NCBI GenBank assembly: GCA_046349255.1
Contig: JAXMCR010000004.1
Span: forward strand, 124,001 to 188,000
Origin: DAIODI01 sp046349255
GTDB lineage: Bacteria > Pseudomonadota > Alphaproteobacteria > Rhizobiales > Aestuariivirgaceae
Direction: 5' to 3'
Length of the DNA stretch: 64,000 bases
The notes beneath the pieces were generated by a model, which saw only the letters and a list, made by a program, of their open reading frames with translations, was not told the DNA's origin and made no database searches. Position 1 is the stretch's first letter. Every line of letters starts with the position of its first letter. Both the position numbers and the translations under genes were made by a program. Below, piece after piece: positions 52,236 to 61,804 of this stretch.

Positions 52236-53132
52236 TCAGACCCCGCCGTTGTAGCGGATGCCGCCGAGGCCGGAGATGTCGTAGCCGCCGAGTTCCGCGG
52301 CGCGCTCGGCGAACCGCGGCGTGCGCGTGAAGCGCATGAGGGCCTGGAAGGGTGATTCGAAGAAGCTTTTCCGCCAGACCGCAAGGTCGTAGCGCTCGCG
52401 CGCGAGCGGAATGAAGCCGAGCCTGAAGGCCTTCGCCATCGCCTCGATGCCGACGCCGGCGTCGGCTTTGCCGTCGGCGATGGCGAGCGCCAGTTCGGCC
52501 TCGGAGCCGAACGGTCCGGCGATCGCCGCAAGGTCGCTCACGCGCAGATCCGCCTCGGCGAGAAGCCGTTCGAGCAGGAGGAAGCTGCCGGCCGAGCGCT
52601 GCCGAAGCGCGACGCGCGCGCCTGCCAGGTGGTGCGGCGACTGGATGCCGCGCGGATTGCCCGGCGCCACGAGCAGGCCCTGCGATCGCGTCGCCCATTC
52701 GAGGAGCACGATGGGCCTCCCCGCGAGGCGGCCCGCCACGGCGTGGACGTTGTAGCCGTCCGGCTCGACGATGTGGATTCCTGCCGCCATGGCGTCGAGG
52801 CGGGCAAGCCGCTCGATGCCGTCGAGGCTCGAATCGAAGAGCGAGGGAATGCCCGCGCCGCTTTCGCGCAGCGCCCATTCAAGAAGGGGGTCGTGGCTGC
52901 CCGCGATCACCAGCGCAGGCTCGTCGCCCGGCGTGCGGGTTTCCGGGACCGTGTGCCTGTCGAGCCAGGCGTAGATCAGCGTGCGCGGGAAGAGAAGCTT
53001 GCCGCTGACCCGGACATGGGGAACCTCGCCGGAGGCGACGAGGTCGTAGATCTTGCGTTCCTTCAGCCGCAGAAAGTCAGCCAGCTCGCGCGTCGTGAGA
53101 AGATCGTGCGAGGGCTGACGATCCGCGGCCAA
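52236..53132 (-). CDS. HTH plus periplasmic-binding-like domain regulator (molybdate-type)
   Basis: A 298-residue protein: an N-terminal excisionase-type helix-turn-helix (LTTRELADFLRLKERKIYDLVASGEVPHVRVSGKLLFPRTLIYAWLD) and a PBP_like domain (about 70-298; PF12727) that binds a small ligand, as in ModA-like fused regulators. The mop gene follows 66 bases downstream, so the ligand may be molybdate or tungstate. No other modABC gene is in the window. The start is a TTG at 53132 without a clear ribosome site. Confidence 0.78.
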   Translation of the reverse strand: MAADRQPSHDLLTTRELADFLRLKERKIYDLVASGEVPHVRVSGKLLFPRTLIYAWLDRHTVPETRTPGDEPALVIAGSHDPLLEWALRESGAGIPSLFDSSLDGIERLARLDAMAAGIHIVEPDGYNVHAVAGRLAGRPIVLLEWATRSQGLLVAPGNPRGIQSPHHLAGARVALRQRSAGSFLLLERLLAEADLRVSDLAAIAGPFGSEAELALAIADGKADAGVGIEAMAKAFRLGFIPLARERYDLAVWRKSFFESPFQALMRFTRTPRFAERAAELGGYDISGLGGIRYNGGV

Positions 53133-53153
53133 GGAAAAGGTTGTCCCGTCCGA

Positions 53154-53633
53154 TCAGTGCATCGGGGCGAGTTCGAGCTGGGCGACGCCCACCGCGAGGT
53201 TGAGGCCGGTCGAGGCTTCGACCGACAGCGGCTGGAGCGCGACCTGCTGCTCGCTGCCGCCTAGGAGCACGTTGGCGCCGAGGCCGAGGCCCGCCGTCAC
53301 CTGCGCACCGGCGCCGCCGTAGGTGCCCGACAGCGCATGACGCGCAACCTGGCCCGGGGCGAACACGGCCCACGCCATCTTGCCGCCCGAGGTGGCGCCG
53401 AGGTCGATGCCGAAGTTGCGGATGATGCCCGAGTAATGCTCGACGTTGCCCTCGACCGGCGTGAACGTGCAGTTCATCGACTGCTGGGACGTAATCACCA
53501 TCCCGACGCTGGCGCCGAGGTTGCACACGAGCGAGCCGACGTTGACGCCGGGCTTGGAGGCCTGCGCGGCCTGCGCGGCAGTGGCGGCAGCGAGAACGCC
53601 GACGGCGGCGAGGGTGAGAAGGCGCTTGTTCAT
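53154..53633 (-). CDS. DUF992 exported protein
   Basis: A 159-residue periplasmic protein: signal peptide (cleavage near AQA-AQ), then the DUF992 domain with VNVGSLVCNLGASVGMVITSQQSMNCTFTP (Cys pair), HYSGIIRNFGIDLGATSGGKMAWAVFAP and the C-terminal PLSVEASTGLNLAVGVAQLEL. DUF992 proteins are common in Rhizobiales and have no known function. AAAGGAAG before the ATG at 53633 supports this start. Confidence 0.83.
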   Translation of the reverse strand: MNKRLLTLAAVGVLAAATAAQAAQASKPGVNVGSLVCNLGASVGMVITSQQSMNCTFTPVEGNVEHYSGIIRNFGIDLGATSGGKMAWAVFAPGQVARHALSGTYGGAGAQVTAGLGLGANVLLGGSEQQVALQPLSVEASTGLNLAVGVAQLELAPMH

Positions 53634-53720
53634 CGAAGTCTTCCTTTCTTCTTCAAAGACGGGTTTCAGATCGAACCCGAATGTGGCCAACCGATGGCAT
53701 GATGCCCATCCAATTGCGGC

Positions 53721-54923
53721 TCACAGCAGGCTTGCGCAGAAGCGCTGGATCCGCTCGCACGCCGCCTCGAGCACCGGCGTCGCCGTGGCGTAGGAAATGC
53801 GGAAATACGGCGACATTCCGAACGCGGCCCCGTGGACCACGGCGACCCCTTCCGCCTCGAGGAGCTCGGTGGCGAAATCCTCGTCGGAGTGTATTGCGCG
53901 GCCGGTCGTGGTCTTCTTCCCGATCAGCCCCTCGCAGGAGGGGTAGACGTAGAAGGCGCCTTCGGGCGTTGGGCAGGACAGCCCCTTCGCCTGGTTTAGC
54001 ATCGACACGACAAGGTCGCGGCGCTCCTTGAACACCTTGTTGTTGGCGGCGATGAAGTCCTGCGGCCCGTTCAGCGCCTCGACGGCGGCCCACTGCGCGA
54101 TCGAGCACGGGTTCGATGTCGACTGCGACTGGAGCTTCGACATCGCCTTGATGAGCGCCTCCGGCCCCGCGCCGTAACCGATGCGCCAGCCGGTCATGCA
54201 GTAGGCCTTCGAGACGCCGTTCATGGTGAGCGTGCGCTCGTAGAGCTGCGGCTCGACCTGCGCCGGCGTGACGAACGTGAAGTCGTCGTAGACGAGGTGC
54301 TCGTACATGTCGTCGGTCAGGAGCCAGACGTGCGGATGGGCGAGCAGCACGTCGGTGATCGCCTTCATGTCGTCGTACGTGTAGGCCGCGCCCGACGGGT
54401 TCGAGGGCGAGTTCAGGATCAGCCACTTGGTGCGCTTGGTGATCGCCTTGTCGAGGTCGGCCGCCTTGACCTTGAACCCGTTCTCGAGTCGGGTGGGCAG
54501 CGGCACGGGCGTTCCCCCGGCGAGGTGGACGATGTCGGGATAACTCACCCAGTAGGGCGCGGGGATGATCACTTCGTCACCCGGGTTCACCGTCGCGAGC
54601 AGCGCGTTGTAGAGCACCTGCTTGCCGCCGGTGCCGACCGACACCTGCGCAGGCGCATACGTGAGCCCGTTCTCGCGCTTGAACTTGTCGGCGATGGCGC
54701 GCTTCAGTTCGGGGATGCCGTCGACGTCGGTGTACTTCGTTTCGCCGCGGCGGATGGCGGCGATCGCGGCTTCCTTGATGTTCTCGGGCGTGTCGAAATC
54801 GGGCTCGCCCGCCGAGAGCGCAATGATGTCGCGGCCTTGCGCCTTCAACGCGCGGGCCTTGCCGGAGATGGCGATCGTGGGCGACGGCTTGATCCGGTTG
54901 AGCGAGTCGGCGATGAAGCCCAT
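53721..54923 (-). CDS. aatA: Aspartate aminotransferase (class Ib)
   Basis: Transaminates aspartate and 2-oxoglutarate (some members also handle prephenate). The 400-residue class I PLP enzyme has the ALSAGEPDFDTPENI start, the PGDEVIIPAPYWVSYPDIV block, LNSPSNPSGAAY with the PLP-ring Asn, LLTDDMYEHLVYDD, and the PLP-binding Lys in TMNGVSKAYCMTGWRIGY near residue 238. This is the usual Rhizobiales subtype. Confidence 0.95.
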   Translation of the reverse strand: MGFIADSLNRIKPSPTIAISGKARALKAQGRDIIALSAGEPDFDTPENIKEAAIAAIRRGETKYTDVDGIPELKRAIADKFKRENGLTYAPAQVSVGTGGKQVLYNALLATVNPGDEVIIPAPYWVSYPDIVHLAGGTPVPLPTRLENGFKVKAADLDKAITKRTKWLILNSPSNPSGAAYTYDDMKAITDVLLAHPHVWLLTDDMYEHLVYDDFTFVTPAQVEPQLYERTLTMNGVSKAYCMTGWRIGYGAGPEALIKAMSKLQSQSTSNPCSIAQWAAVEALNGPQDFIAANNKVFKERRDLVVSMLNQAKGLSCPTPEGAFYVYPSCEGLIGKKTTTGRAIHSDEDFATELLEAEGVAVVHGAAFGMSPYFRISYATATPVLEAACERIQRFCASLL

Positions 54924-55026
54924 GGGACGGCCTGCCTTTCGGTTCTCTCTTGTGGCGGTTGCGGGCTTCGATTAAGGCCGCAGCAGCGATGCCGCAAGGG
55001 GTTTCGGTGTCGGGGGAGGAACTTCG

Positions 55027-56187
55027 ATGATCGCCATCGTCGGAGGCGGAATCGGCGGGCTCGCAGCCGCCCTGGGGCTTGCCCGCCAGGGCCGGGCCGT
55101 CACGGTCTTCGAGCAGTCGGCCCGTCACGAGGAGCTCGGGGCAGGCTTGCAGCTCGGTCCGAACGCCGTGCGGGCGCTGCAGTCGCTCGGCGCCTGGGAA
55201 GCGGTTGCGCCGCACTGCGTTGCGCCGCGCGCGCTCACCGTGCGCAAGGGTGAAACGGGGGGCGTGCTTTCCGAGACGGACCTCGAGGCTGCCTTCGAGC
55301 GCCGGTTCGGCGCGCCCTACCGGGTCGCGCACCGCGGCGACCTGATGCGGGGGCTGCTCGATACGGTGAAGCGCACGCCCGGCATCGACCTCGTCACCGG
55401 CGCGCGCATCGACCATGCCGAGATCGCGGGCGGCTCCCTGCGCCTCTCCGTCAGCGGCCGCGGCAAAATGGAGCCCGACGCGGTCGTGGGCGCCGACGGC
55501 GTGCGCTCCGTGGTTCGGCAGGCACTCATCGGCGACGGGCCGCCGCGCCGGTCGGGCTACGTGTACTTCCGGGCCCTGGTGCCGACGGCGAAGGCGCCGG
55601 AGGGCATCTCGCGCGAAGACGTCACGGTGTGGCTGCTGCCGGGAGCGCACATAGTCCACTATCCGGTGAGCGCTGGCCGTCAGATCAACATCGTCGCCGT
55701 GTCGAGGGGCGAGTGGGTGGGCGAAGGCTGGAGTGCGCTTGCCCAGCATGGTGATCTCGACCAGCCGTTCGCGGCCGGCTGCCAGACGCTGAAGAGCCTT
55801 CTGGCCGCGCCGGCCAACTGGCTCAAGTGGGCCGGTAGCGTGCGCGAACCGACCCCCGGCTGGAGCAAGGGACGCGCCACGCTGCTTGGCGATGCCGCGC
55901 ACCCGATCCCGCCCTACCTCGCGCAAGGGTCAGCCATGGCGTTGGAAGACGCGGTGGTCCTCGGACACGCGTGCGGCGCGAGCGGCGACCTCGCTGAAGC
56001 GTTCAAGGCCTACGAAGCCGCCCGCTTTGCCCGCACCGCCCGCATGGCCAAGGCTTCCGTGCGCCAGGGCGAGCTCTATCATCTCGAAGGTGTGTCCCGC
56101 TTCTTCCGGGACGTCGCGCTCCGGGTCATACCCTCCGAGGCGACCATCGGGCGGCTGAGCTGGCTTTATTCGTGGATGCCGCCCTGA
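55027..56187 (+). CDS. FAD-dependent aromatic monooxygenase (salicylate hydroxylase-like)
   Basis: A 386-residue group A flavoprotein monooxygenase: N-terminal dinucleotide fold IAIVGGGIGGLAAALGLARQG, the GADGVRS motif near residue 158, and the second FAD block TLLGDAAHPIPPYLAQGSAMALEDA. This pattern fits salicylate/3-hydroxybenzoate hydroxylase-type enzymes and also ubiquinone hydroxylases. The substrate cannot be set, and no degradation genes lie beside it. Confidence 0.85.
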   Translation: MIAIVGGGIGGLAAALGLARQGRAVTVFEQSARHEELGAGLQLGPNAVRALQSLGAWEAVAPHCVAPRALTVRKGETGGVLSETDLEAAFERRFGAPYRVAHRGDLMRGLLDTVKRTPGIDLVTGARIDHAEIAGGSLRLSVSGRGKMEPDAVVGADGVRSVVRQALIGDGPPRRSGYVYFRALVPTAKAPEGISREDVTVWLLPGAHIVHYPVSAGRQINIVAVSRGEWVGEGWSALAQHGDLDQPFAAGCQTLKSLLAAPANWLKWAGSVREPTPGWSKGRATLLGDAAHPIPPYLAQGSAMALEDAVVLGHACGASGDLAEAFKAYEAARFARTARMAKASVRQGELYHLEGVSRFFRDVALRVIPSEATIGRLSWLYSWMPP

Positions 56188-56353
56188 AGCTCGGGGGCGG
56201 CTTGTTACAATCCGAATCGCCGCGTGAACCGGCGGCTAACCATGCCGGCCGTTCTCGCTATTCCGTCATCTGCGGTTAACGGTGCGCGCCACTCATTCGT
56301 GTACTGATTGACCGTACACGGACTCTTCCAGTGCCCTGGGGTGATGGTGACGG

Positions 56354-58345
56354 ATGGCACGGGCGCCGCTTGAATTGAAGCAGATCTTCCTGCGCGGACC
56401 GGCGCTCGCAGCGCTTGCCGTGCTCGGACTCTGCGCGCTCATCCTCTACGACCTCATATCCACGTATTCGCACCAGACGGTGGAGCTGCGTGCAATCGAC
56501 GTCGCTCGCACGATCGATACCGCGGCCCGGACCTCGCGCGATCCATCGTTCCTCGGCAATTATCTCACCGACCTGTCGATCCAGAACGATCCCGTCGAAG
56601 TGGTGATCGTCAACCGCGACCGGCGCGTCATCGCCTCGACCAACCGTTTGTGGACGAACGAATATGTCTGGTCACTGCCGGACAAGCGGCTCGGCGCTGC
56701 GCTCGAACAGTCGCTGTCGATGTGGCAGTTCTCCTCCTCGGTGCCGCTCGCAGAGGGAGAGCGCGCCGCGATCCTGCCGTTGTCGGACGCGTCCTCTTCC
56801 GTATGGCCGCTGCCGATCCCCAGGTGGTACAGCGCGGTGGACACCGGCGCAATACCGGTCGACGAACTCGTCTCGCACGGCATGACGCGCCAGCCGCAGC
56901 TGGCGTTCGCTCGCAAGACCGGTGATTTCGGCGGCGTGATTGCCGTCGTCATGCGGCCGGACCTCGAAACGCGTCTCGCGTTCCCCTGGATGATCGCGAG
57001 CATCGGCATGATCGGGCTCGCGCTGATCGCCATGCTCCTGGCGATCTGGGTCGCCTGCAAGCAATACGTCGTGACGCCGCTCGACAAGATCATGTCGATG
57101 ATCGCCGCGCAACGCGCCGGCGACCGCTGTGCGCGGATACCAGCCCTCGAGACGGTCGAATTCGGGCGACTTGGTGAAAGCTGGAATGCGCTCATCGAGG
57201 AACGCATCGCCGCGAACCAGCGCAACCGCATCCTGGCTTCGATGCTCGAGCACCTTCCGATCGGTGTCGGGATCTATGCACCCGATGGCACCGTCGAGTA
57301 CGTCAATCCACGGGTCATCGCCAAGTGCGGCAACCTCACGCGCATACGGTTTCCAGGACCCCTGGAAGAGGCCGTGCGTACGGGTCACACCTGGTCCGGC
57401 GTGCAACCACTGAAGACCTCGGCCGGCGACGAGCGACTGCTGCAGATGCAGCTGACCCCGGTTCACGACGAGAATGGCGACGTCGAGCGCGTGATCGGCG
57501 TGTATCACGACATCACGGATCTGAAGCAGAACGAACAGCGCCTCATCGTCGAGCGGCAGAAGGCGGAAACGGCGATGCGCGCCAAGGCCGACTTCATCGC
57601 GATGATGAGCCACGAACTGCGTACGCCGCTCAACGCGGTGATCGGCTTTGCGAGCATCATCGCGACCGAGCAGGCGGGACCGATCAACAACCCGGCCTAC
57701 CGCGAGTTCGCCCAGCTCATCGACCAGTCCGCGACGATGCTCCTGTCGATCATCAACACGATCATCGACCTGAACCGGCTGGAAAAGGGATCCTCCGCCG
57801 TCGAGGAGGAGGCGTTTGCGCCGGGCCTCCTGATCGAGCGCGTGATCGCCTCGCACGAGCCGCAAATCGCCCAGCGCGGCATCGAAGTGAAGTTCGTGGA
57901 CCATACCCGCAAGTCGGCGCTGCATGCCGATCCGCGCCAGGTGCGCAAGGTCTTGGCCCAGCTGCTCTCCAACGCGATCAAGTTCAACCGCGAGAAGGAT
58001 CCGAAGATCGTCGTCCGCGCGGTGCTCGACAAGGACAAGCGGATCGCCATTTCCGTGGCGGACACAGGCATCGGAATCGCCGAGGATGCGATGACCCATG
58101 TGACGGAGCCCTTCTTCCAGGCGGATGCGGGCACGACGCGTCAGCACGAGGGTTCGGGCCTGGGTCTGACGCTCGTCAAGGCGATGGTGGCGGCGATGGA
58201 CGCCGAGCTTTCGATCCGTAGCCGCGCCGGTCACGGGACCACGGTGACGGTGACGTTCGGTCCGGAACGAACCGTCAAGCCGAACGGAACACGGGGACGC
58301 GCACCGCGTCGCGCTCATGCGGTGCGGGAAGCGGCGATCGCCTGA
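56354..58345 (+). CDS. Membrane PAS-containing sensor histidine kinase (PleC/DivJ-like)
   Basis: A 663-residue kinase: transmembrane helices at about 14-34 and 211-235 enclosing a periplasmic sensor of about 170 residues, a HAMP-like linker, a PAS domain (about 295-390; GIYAPDGTVEYVNP and VYHDITDLKQNEQ), the H-box FIAMMSHELRTPLNAVIGFAS with His420, and an HATPase domain (NAIKFNREKD, DTGIGIAED, GSGLGLTLVKAMV). The H-box resembles PleC/DivJ-type kinases. No response-regulator gene is adjacent. Confidence 0.88.
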   Translation: MARAPLELKQIFLRGPALAALAVLGLCALILYDLISTYSHQTVELRAIDVARTIDTAARTSRDPSFLGNYLTDLSIQNDPVEVVIVNRDRRVIASTNRLWTNEYVWSLPDKRLGAALEQSLSMWQFSSSVPLAEGERAAILPLSDASSSVWPLPIPRWYSAVDTGAIPVDELVSHGMTRQPQLAFARKTGDFGGVIAVVMRPDLETRLAFPWMIASIGMIGLALIAMLLAIWVACKQYVVTPLDKIMSMIAAQRAGDRCARIPALETVEFGRLGESWNALIEERIAANQRNRILASMLEHLPIGVGIYAPDGTVEYVNPRVIAKCGNLTRIRFPGPLEEAVRTGHTWSGVQPLKTSAGDERLLQMQLTPVHDENGDVERVIGVYHDITDLKQNEQRLIVERQKAETAMRAKADFIAMMSHELRTPLNAVIGFASIIATEQAGPINNPAYREFAQLIDQSATMLLSIINTIIDLNRLEKGSSAVEEEAFAPGLLIERVIASHEPQIAQRGIEVKFVDHTRKSALHADPRQVRKVLAQLLSNAIKFNREKDPKIVVRAVLDKDKRIAISVADTGIGIAEDAMTHVTEPFFQADAGTTRQHEGSGLGLTLVKAMVAAMDAELSIRSRAGHGTTVTVTFGPERTVKPNGTRGRAPRRAHAVREAAIA

Positions 58346-58536
58346 CGGCGGTCCGTGTACGGATGGCGGGCGCAACGCCTGGCTTGCCGCGTGCGCAAGC
58401 TTCGGAAGTCGGCGTTAACAAAGCATTAACCCATCGCCACGAGATTGCCCCAGAGCCTTCGCCCAAATGCCACAGGCGCGCAAAGATGACGCCCACCACG
58501 CGGATCATGGAACTCGCAACGCCCAAGGAGGGGCTC

Positions 58537-58731
58537 ATGATTCGGTTATGGTCACGGCGCGAAGCCGGCAGCGAGATGCACGACTTGGGGCTTGAGGCGC
58601 GCAAGATCGCCGCCGACATCATCGCGCGCGAAACGAAATCGCGCCGGGCCATGGTCGTCTTCGCCGTGGTGCTGTCGCTGGCGCTGGGCGCGGTGTTGAT
58701 GGTGCTGGGCCACCCGGGGCCGGGCGCTTAA
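58537..58731 (+). CDS. Small single-pass membrane protein
   Basis: A 64-residue protein with an amphipathic, charged first half (EMHDLGLEARKIAADIIARETKSRR) and one transmembrane helix (about 39-57). AAGGAG at 58525-58530 gives ideal spacing to the ATG at 58537; a much longer upstream reading is rejected for lack of a ribosome site. No family recognised. Confidence 0.65.
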   Translation: MIRLWSRREAGSEMHDLGLEARKIAADIIARETKSRRAMVVFAVVLSLALGAVLMVLGHPGPGA

Positions 58732-58753
58732 GGATTCCCCGTAGCAACAAAGG

Positions 58754-59734
58754 TCAGTTGGCGGCCGAGCTGTCGAGGGTCGCCCATAGCGTGTCGTATT
58801 CCGTGGTCGACACGGTGCGATGCGACAGGTCTCGTTTGCCGTAGGTCTCCGCTACCGCGTCCTTCACCTTTTCGGCGCGCTTCAGGCCTGGCGGGTAGCC
58901 GCGGAAGATGTCGAACGGCGACTTGACCTCCGGCTTCTGGATCAGCGCTTCGAAGCTCTTCACGGCCTCGCGCGGGTCGTACCCCGCCGCGGCCATGATC
59001 GCGAGGCCCTCCTCGTCGGCTTTCTCTTCCTGCGCCCGGGTGAAGTTGCTGAACCCGGTCTTGGCGAGCGAGGAGATGCCCTGGCTCACCCACGGCACGC
59101 CCATCTCCTCTTCGAACACGCGCTTGCCGAACGCCGCCACGCGCTGCGTCACGTCGCGGCCGTTGTAGCCCTTCACGACGTGGCCCTCGACGTTGTGGGC
59201 GAGTTCGTGCGCGAGCACCATCGCCATCTGTGCTTCGGTGGTGAGGCGCTTCACCAATGCCGTCGTCACGAAGATGTGGCCGCCGCCGGAAGTAAACGCA
59301 TTCGGCGTGTGGCTGTCGATCAGGTAGACCGTGTAGGTGAAGTGCGGTGCGTCCGCCGGCAGAGTGGCGGCGAGCTTGCGGACGATCAGGGTGAGGTACT
59401 GTTCCATCTCCTTGTCGGAGCTGCGATCGGCGCGGGCGAGCGCCTCGGTGGCGAGCTTCTTGCCGAGCTTCTCCTGCGTCTCGGGCGAGAGGTCGAGCGC
59501 TTCGCCCTTGTCGCCGATCGAGGTGACGGCGGGCTTCGTCACCGCGGTGTCGGCCTTCGGCGTCGTGTCGATGTCGACCTGGTCCTCGGGCATCGCGTTC
59601 GCCGGGCTGTCCACGGCGCCGGCCGGCGCGACGGTTGTATACAACGAGGACTCGAGACGATGCATCGCGCCGGCGTCCTGGCAGGCTGCCAGGCCGGTTG
59701 ATATGGCGATCAGAAGCGCGTGAGTCGTCCTCAA
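58754..59734 (-). CDS. M48-family zinc peptidase, lipoprotein
   Basis: A 326-residue predicted lipoprotein peptidase. The lipobox LAAC at about residue 18 follows a short signal. The peptidase domain holds HELAH (176-180) with the third zinc ligand in the EEKADEEGLAIMA segment and NAFTSGGGHIFV upstream, as in BepA/LoiP/Oma1-like M48C enzymes. A periplasmic quality-control role is likely. The TTG at 59734 is chosen because the signal and lipobox begin there; a GTG at 59848 would add an Arg-rich stretch. Confidence 0.8.
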   Translation of the reverse strand: MRTTHALLIAISTGLAACQDAGAMHRLESSLYTTVAPAGAVDSPANAMPEDQVDIDTTPKADTAVTKPAVTSIGDKGEALDLSPETQEKLGKKLATEALARADRSSDKEMEQYLTLIVRKLAATLPADAPHFTYTVYLIDSHTPNAFTSGGGHIFVTTALVKRLTTEAQMAMVLAHELAHNVEGHVVKGYNGRDVTQRVAAFGKRVFEEEMGVPWVSQGISSLAKTGFSNFTRAQEEKADEEGLAIMAAAGYDPREAVKSFEALIQKPEVKSPFDIFRGYPPGLKRAEKVKDAVAETYGKRDLSHRTVSTTEYDTLWATLDSSAAN

Positions 59735-59962
59735 CGCAGGTCTCGTTCCCTTGCCGGGCGTCGTGCCCGAACCGTACGCATTGCGTGTGATCCGCCGGCC
59801 CCACCGCCGACTGGGCGTCAGGGTAGTCCCTCGGACTCGGTGGCGCAACCAATCCGATCGCCGCGCGCTGCGTTAAAATGGGTGGGCGGTTGAAAGGATC
59901 CATGCCACCATAACGGGATCCGGTCCCGCCGACGCAACGCCATTTCCCCAGGAGGAAATCCG

Positions 59963-60559
59963 ATGAACCGTCTCATCCTCGCCGGCGCCTCGGCGCTGAT
60001 CCTGTCCTTCGCCACTCCCGCCGCATTCGCCGCTGGCAGCGGCACGACCAGCACCGGCGGCGCATCTGCAGCGAAACCCGCCTGCGCCGCCGGCACGGCC
60101 TTCAGTTCGTCGGCGAACAAGTGCGTCTCGGTCTGCAAGAACGGCCAGGTGTTCGACGCCAAGAAGAACAAGTGCGTGAAGAAGTCGGCCGACCTTTCCG
60201 ATCCCGACATCAAGGCACAAGGCTGGGCGCTCGCGTATGCCGGCGACTATCAATCAGCGATCGAGGTTTTCCGCATGGCGGCAAACCAGAGCGACCCCGA
60301 GGTGCTGAATGGTCTCGGCTACAGCCATCGCAAGATGGGCAAGGTCGAAGAGGGTATCGCCTACTACGGCAAGGCGCTCGCCGCCGACCCGAACTACGTG
60401 CTGGCGCGCGAGTATCTCGGCGAGGGGTACGTCGCGGCCGGCCGGATCGATCTGGCGAAGCAGCAGCTCTCCGAGATCGGCAATCGCTGCGGGACGGCCT
60501 GCGAGTCCTATCTCGAACTCGCGATGACGATCACTGCCGCCGAGGCCAAGTCGAACTGA
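59963..60559 (+). CDS. Exported TPR-repeat protein
   Basis: A 198-residue periplasmic protein: signal peptide (cleavage near AFA-AG), a linker with four Cys in a CAAGTAFSSSANKCVSVC/KNGQVFDAKKNKCV pattern (two short Cys loops), and about two to three TPR units (about 90-185; PEVLNGLGYSHRKMGKVEEGIAYYGKALAADPNYVLAREYLGEGYV). AGGAGGAAA before the ATG is a strong ribosome site. It probably scaffolds a periplasmic assembly. Confidence 0.8.
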   Translation: MNRLILAGASALILSFATPAAFAAGSGTTSTGGASAAKPACAAGTAFSSSANKCVSVCKNGQVFDAKKNKCVKKSADLSDPDIKAQGWALAYAGDYQSAIEVFRMAANQSDPEVLNGLGYSHRKMGKVEEGIAYYGKALAADPNYVLAREYLGEGYVAAGRIDLAKQQLSEIGNRCGTACESYLELAMTITAAEAKSN

Positions 60560-60568
60560 GGCGGTTCG

Positions 60569-61804
60569 TCAGCGGGTGAAGCGGGCCACGATCTCGACGT
60601 GGCTCGTCCACTTGAACTGGTCGACAGCAACGACATCGTCGAGCACGAAGCCCTGCGCGACGAGGATCGCCGCATCGCGCGCAAATGTCTGCGGATCGCA
60701 TGAGACGGCCACGACTCGCGAAAGGGGAGAGCGCGCCAGTTCGTGAGCTTGGGCTTCGGCGCCCTGCCGCGGCGGGTCGAAGACGGCGCCGTCGAAGGAC
60801 TTGAGTTCCACCGCCGTCACCGGATGGCGGAACAGGTCGCGCGCCGTCGCTACGAGTGGCTTGAGTCCACTCGTGCGACGGTGCGCCTGATCAAGCGCGG
60901 CGACGGCGGGCCGGGCGGCATCCCAGGCGGTTACGGCGGCTGTCTCCGCGAGGCGCAGGGCAAAGGGGCCGACACCGCAGAACAGGTCCGCCACCCGGCT
61001 TGAGCTCGCGAGCCCCGCCGTGACACGGGCTGCAAGCGCTTCCTCTCCGGCTGCGGTCGCCTGCAGGAACGAAGCGGGCGGCAGTGCGACACGGGCCCGC
61101 CCCATGCTGACGACGGGCTCGCGCAGGACGGCGACCGGATCGCCGTCGATCGTAAGCCGGGCGACATCATGGCCGCGCGCGACGTCGGCGAGATCCGACA
61201 ACACGAGCGGATCGGTTGCCCGGACGCCGCGCAGGTCGATGTCGAGCCCGGTGTCGGTCGCGGTGACCTGCACGTCGAACGGCTTGCGGGCCTTGAGCGC
61301 CTCCCCGATGGCGCGGGCGATCGCGGGCGCCGGCCGGAGCGCTTCTGCTGCAGCGGGGCACGACTCGATCGGTTCGAGCCGGTGGGACCCGACAGCCATG
61401 AAGCCGGCGCCGTATGCGCGGCCGAGGCGCAGGACGTGCAGGAAGATGCGCCTGCGGCCAGCGCCATGCGCGTCGATGAGGCTCAAGTCGCCGGGCATGG
61501 GAACGGCGGCCCGCCGTAGTGCCGCTTCGACCAGGCCGCGTTTGAACGCCCCGTAGGTCGCTGCGTCGGCATGCTGCAGACGGCATCCGCCGCAGCGGCC
61601 GGCGTGCGGGCAGAACGGCGCAATCCGGTGCGGGGACGCTGCGAGCACGCCGACGAGTTCGAATCTGCGCTTGTCGGTGGTCCGGACGCGAACGGTCTCG
61701 CCCGGCAGCGCGAATGGCACATAGTGCGCACCGGCCGAGTCGTGTGCGATGCCATCACCGGCCGCGCCGAGCGAGTCGATCGTCACATCGCGTTCGGCGT
61801 TCAC
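60569..61804 (-). CDS. TrmA/RlmD-family RNA (uracil-C5) methyltransferase
   Basis: A 411-residue class I SAM RNA methyltransferase. It begins with a TRAM-like stretch (TIDSLGAAGDGIAHDSAGAHYVPFALPGETVRV) and has an Fe-S cysteine set (CPHAGRCGGCRLQHA). The SAM motif is DLFCGVGPFALRLA, the catalytic region is FDPPRQGA, and the nucleophile/general base block is VSCDPQTFARD. Closest known activities are 23S rRNA m5U modification by RlmC/RlmD. The GTG start at 61804 overlaps the rlmJ stop (GTGA), so translation is coupled. Confidence 0.85.
   Translation of the reverse strand: MNAERDVTIDSLGAAGDGIAHDSAGAHYVPFALPGETVRVRTTDKRRFELVGVLAASPHRIAPFCPHAGRCGGCRLQHADAATYGAFKRGLVEAALRRAAVPMPGDLSLIDAHGAGRRRIFLHVLRLGRAYGAGFMAVGSHRLEPIESCPAAAEALRPAPAIARAIGEALKARKPFDVQVTATDTGLDIDLRGVRATDPLVLSDLADVARGHDVARLTIDGDPVAVLREPVVSMGRARVALPPASFLQATAAGEEALAARVTAGLASSSRVADLFCGVGPFALRLAETAAVTAWDAARPAVAALDQAHRRTSGLKPLVATARDLFRHPVTAVELKSFDGAVFDPPRQGAEAQAHELARSPLSRVVAVSCDPQTFARDAAILVAQGFVLDDVVAVDQFKWTSHVEIVARFTR

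Noticed and set aside
56225..56285. CtrA-like motif (CTAACCAT and GGTTAAC) upstream of the histidine kinase gene
   Set aside because: Single half-sites without the spacing rule; too weak to call.
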